A stretch of 40,704 nt of DNA, from contig NZ_VTDQ01000022.1 in NCBI RefSeq assembly GCF_015627175.1, positions 1-40,704 of the forward strand, read 5' to 3'. Position 1 is the first letter of the stretch. Every line of letters begins with the position of its first letter. The position numbers and the translations under genes are program-made. The notes under the pieces are model-generated. The model saw only the letters and a list, made by a program, of their open reading frames with translations, had not been told where the DNA came from and searched no databases. Positions 38,790-40,704 of this stretch are shown here, piece after piece. The DNA comes from Acinetobacter pollinis. GTDB lineage: Bacteria; Pseudomonadota; Gammaproteobacteria; Pseudomonadales; Moraxellaceae.

Positions 38790-40704
38790 TAGAAAATTCC
38801 TACAATTGTTGCATGGGCAGAGACAGCTTCATCGCTACTGCCTGTCCAGCGTGTCAATCTGACACAAAGTTTTGTTTGAGTATCATTGTTTCTATAGCCA
38901 TCAAACATAGGGTTAATTAGCCACTCTCGACTCTCGTTATAATATGGCGTTGTTGTACCTGTCTCGTGCAAAATGACATTCGCGTTTAAACGTTTTTTGA
39001 GTGTAATTGGGAGTGAGTACATTAAGATCCGATCATTGGCATAACGATCAATAGTTCCCTGATTACTGACGCTTTCATTTGTCCAAAGTACCATCTCAAT
39101 AACGGCAATTCTGCGGTAATCATCATAAGTAATAGTGTAGTTATTGCCTGTGACTATGCGAAGATTACTTTCAACGGCAGTGGTATTGATTGTGATATCG
39201 GATGTACCATCAAAGTAGGCAGAGCCAGAAACTACACCAGAAACACTAATATTACGTTGGTTTTCTAGTTTAGTTGCTGAAGCTGCATTTTTAGAGTAAT
39301 TGCCATTTTCATCAATTGAAGCAATTTTAGAGAAGTTACCATCTTTACCATTCCAAAAATCAAAACCACCTTTGCCGAGTCCTTGATGATTTACAAAGTC
39401 GGTACGCCCAGCACCACCGACTTTATTCCATGCCATGTACGCGCCTTGATTGGCTGGCATTGGATCTAATGCGACTTTGGTGTCATCTTTAATCGTGATA
39501 TCGGCTGTACCATCAAAAGACTCACCGTTAATTTTGCGTGGGTTTTGTAAACGTTGGGTCGTTTTTGCAATACCGCCATTTTCAGTGACGACACGCTCAA
39601 AAGGTTTTGTAAAGCCTTTATCATCTACAGCAGAACGGAAAAATAAACCGCCATTGCCGTAAATTCCTGCAAGTTGCATTGCAGGGGTTGAGCCACCAGG
39701 TACAGAAAAGTGAGCGACTACACGACTATCGACACCAGGTATGATTGCACGATAGATTCCTGATGGTGCTTTCCAATCCACACCAGTCATGTCGTTTACA
39801 TCACCTAAAAAGCCAATCGGTAAAGTGATATCACTTGTCCCGTCAAAGGCAACACTATTGAGCTTACGAGCTGTTTGTAGCTTGGTGGCACTAGCGACAT
39901 TGTCTGTAGTGAATGCAATGGTACTAAAATCTGTCCAGTCGTTTCTTACATCTGTTTTAGAGCGATGATATAAGCGATTATCGCCTCCCCAGCTACATAG
40001 GATTTGATTTCGACCACTGCCACCGATATGTATTACATTTCCATAAGGAGTGGGATAGCCATTGTTATAGACTTGATAAAGTCTAATCCCACCATCGCCA
40101 CCACCTGATTTAATCAGAGGTAAATCACCTGATGAAACAATCTTTTGAATATTGATATCGGCTGAACCATCAAAAACTTCACCATTAATTTTGCGTGGGT
40201 TTTGTAGCTTGGTTGCAGTCGATGAGTTGCCTAAATAATTACCGTTTTCGTCAATAATCGCAATGCTTTTAAAATCATTATCTTTACCGTTCCAGAACTC
40301 AAAGCCACCCTTACCAAACCCTTTATGGTTCACAATATCGGTACGTCCTTGACCAAGAGATTTATTCCATGCCATGTATGCGCCTTGATTGGCTGGCATT
40401 GGATCTAACGGGACTTTGGTGTCATCTTTAATCGTGATATCGGTTGTACCATCAAAAGCCACATTGTTAATTTTGCGTGGGTTCTTGAGTTGAGTGGCAC
40501 TGGCGACATTGTCATTGAGAAAAGCAACGGTACTAAAATCTGTCCAGTCATTTGAAATGTCTCGTCTAGATCGATGGTAAATACGGTTATCACCTGACCA
40601 GCTATATACCAGTTGATTATGGCCACCAGCACCGATATGAATTAAATTACCGTAAACCGTTGGATAGCCACTGTTATAGACCTGATAAAGTCTAATTCCA
40701 TCCT
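38789..40704 (-). CDS. H: Tail fibre protein gpH, C-terminal part
   Basis: This is the 3' part of the fibre gene that starts at 1885. The frame is open from the window end (base 40704 equals base 198) to the stop at 38789; there is no need for a start at the GTG at 40462. It carries two more PMPANQGAYMAWNK modules and a repeat of the WKAPSGIYRA...STPAMQLAGIYGNGGLFFR block, close to identical to bases 283-640 at 1,266 bp distance around the circle. The last ~130 residues (NLRIVTGNNYTITYDDYRRIAVIEMVLW...) are unique and are likely the receptor-binding tip. Confidence 0.9.
   Translation of the reverse strand, partial: DGIRLYQVYNSGYPTVYGNLIHIGAGGHNQLVYSWSGDNRIYHRSRRDISNDWTDFSTVAFLNDNVASATQLKNPRKINNVAFDGTTDITIKDDTKVPLDPMPANQGAYMAWNKSLGQGRTDIVNHKGFGKGGFEFWNGKDNDFKSIAIIDENGNYLGNSSTATKLQNPRKINGEVFDGSADINIQKIVSSGDLPLIKSGGGDGGIRLYQVYNNGYPTPYGNVIHIGGSGRNQILCSWGGDNRLYHRSKTDVRNDWTDFSTIAFTTDNVASATKLQTARKLNSVAFDGTSDITLPIGFLGDVNDMTGVDWKAPSGIYRAIIPGVDSRVVAHFSVPGGSTPAMQLAGIYGNGGLFFRSAVDDKGFTKPFERVVTENGGIAKTTQRLQNPRKINGESFDGTADITIKDDTKVALDPMPANQGAYMAWNKVGGAGRTDFVNHQGLGKGGFDFWNGKDGNFSKIASIDENGNYSKNAASATKLENQRNISVSGVVSGSAYFDGTSDITINTTAVESNLRIVTGNNYTITYDDYRRIAVIEMVLWTNESVSNQGTIDRYANDRILMYSLPITLKKRLNANVILHETGTTTPYYNESREWLINPMFDGYRNNDTQTKLCVRLTRWTGSSDEAVSAHATIVGIF

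Overview
The window is a closed circle read slightly past one turn. Bases 1-198 are identical to bases 40507-40704, so the molecule is 40,506 bp, and one gene (the tail fibre) runs through the join in a single frame. The sequence is AT-rich. The coding style, the Rep_3 initiator with 22-bp iterons, and the proteins all point to Acinetobacter or a close relative. No integrase or recombinase gene is visible anywhere on the circle, whereas a plasmid initiator, iterons and a ParA partition pair are. I therefore read it as a P2-like phage-plasmid: a temperate myophage kept as a plasmid.

Morphogenesis follows P2 almost gene for gene. On the + strand are terminase P (12270) and portal Q (14036). Divergently, on the - strand, lie O, N, M, L, X, holin(s), endolysin, Rz/Rz1 spanins, R and S (12112 down to 5646). 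Then come V, W, J, I, H and G (4190 down through the join to 38289), followed by FI, FII, E/E', T, U and D (38194 down to 30527). A palindrome with two 14-bp arms and a 5-bp spacer sits ahead of each expected late transcription unit (between P and O, ahead of V, ahead of FI). An Ogr-type zinc-finger activator is encoded at 16961-17182. A GC-rich island resembling the P2 cos site lies at 16801-16835.

The switch and early region is 16961-19530: a LexA/CI-like repressor on +, and on - a Cro-like protein, a winged-helix replication protein carrying five internal 17-bp repeats, a TraR/DksA zinc finger and Ogr. Its logic would be Cro, then replication, then late activation. The plasmid region is 23331-25775: a partition pair, a RepB initiator and iterons. 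The phage-type replication protein and RepB share an ungapped C-terminal domain, which suggests two replication systems that contact the same host partner.

Cargo is spread through the circle: HigBA and an orphan antitoxin-like fragment (4714-5662), HicAB (16067-16718), a TnpB-only IS605-type element that split a small gene (19781-21149), a coupled lipoprotein / EEP-nuclease / unknown operon (21234-23184), a PAAR / L,D-transpeptidase-like effector / lipoprotein set resembling a type VI secretion effector-immunity module (25990-27648), a Cys-rich unknown (27667-28563), a small membrane protein, and a secreted M20 carboxypeptidase (29077-30381). A diverged 120-bp copy of the end of gene D at 28569-28690 marks where cargo joined the tail operon.
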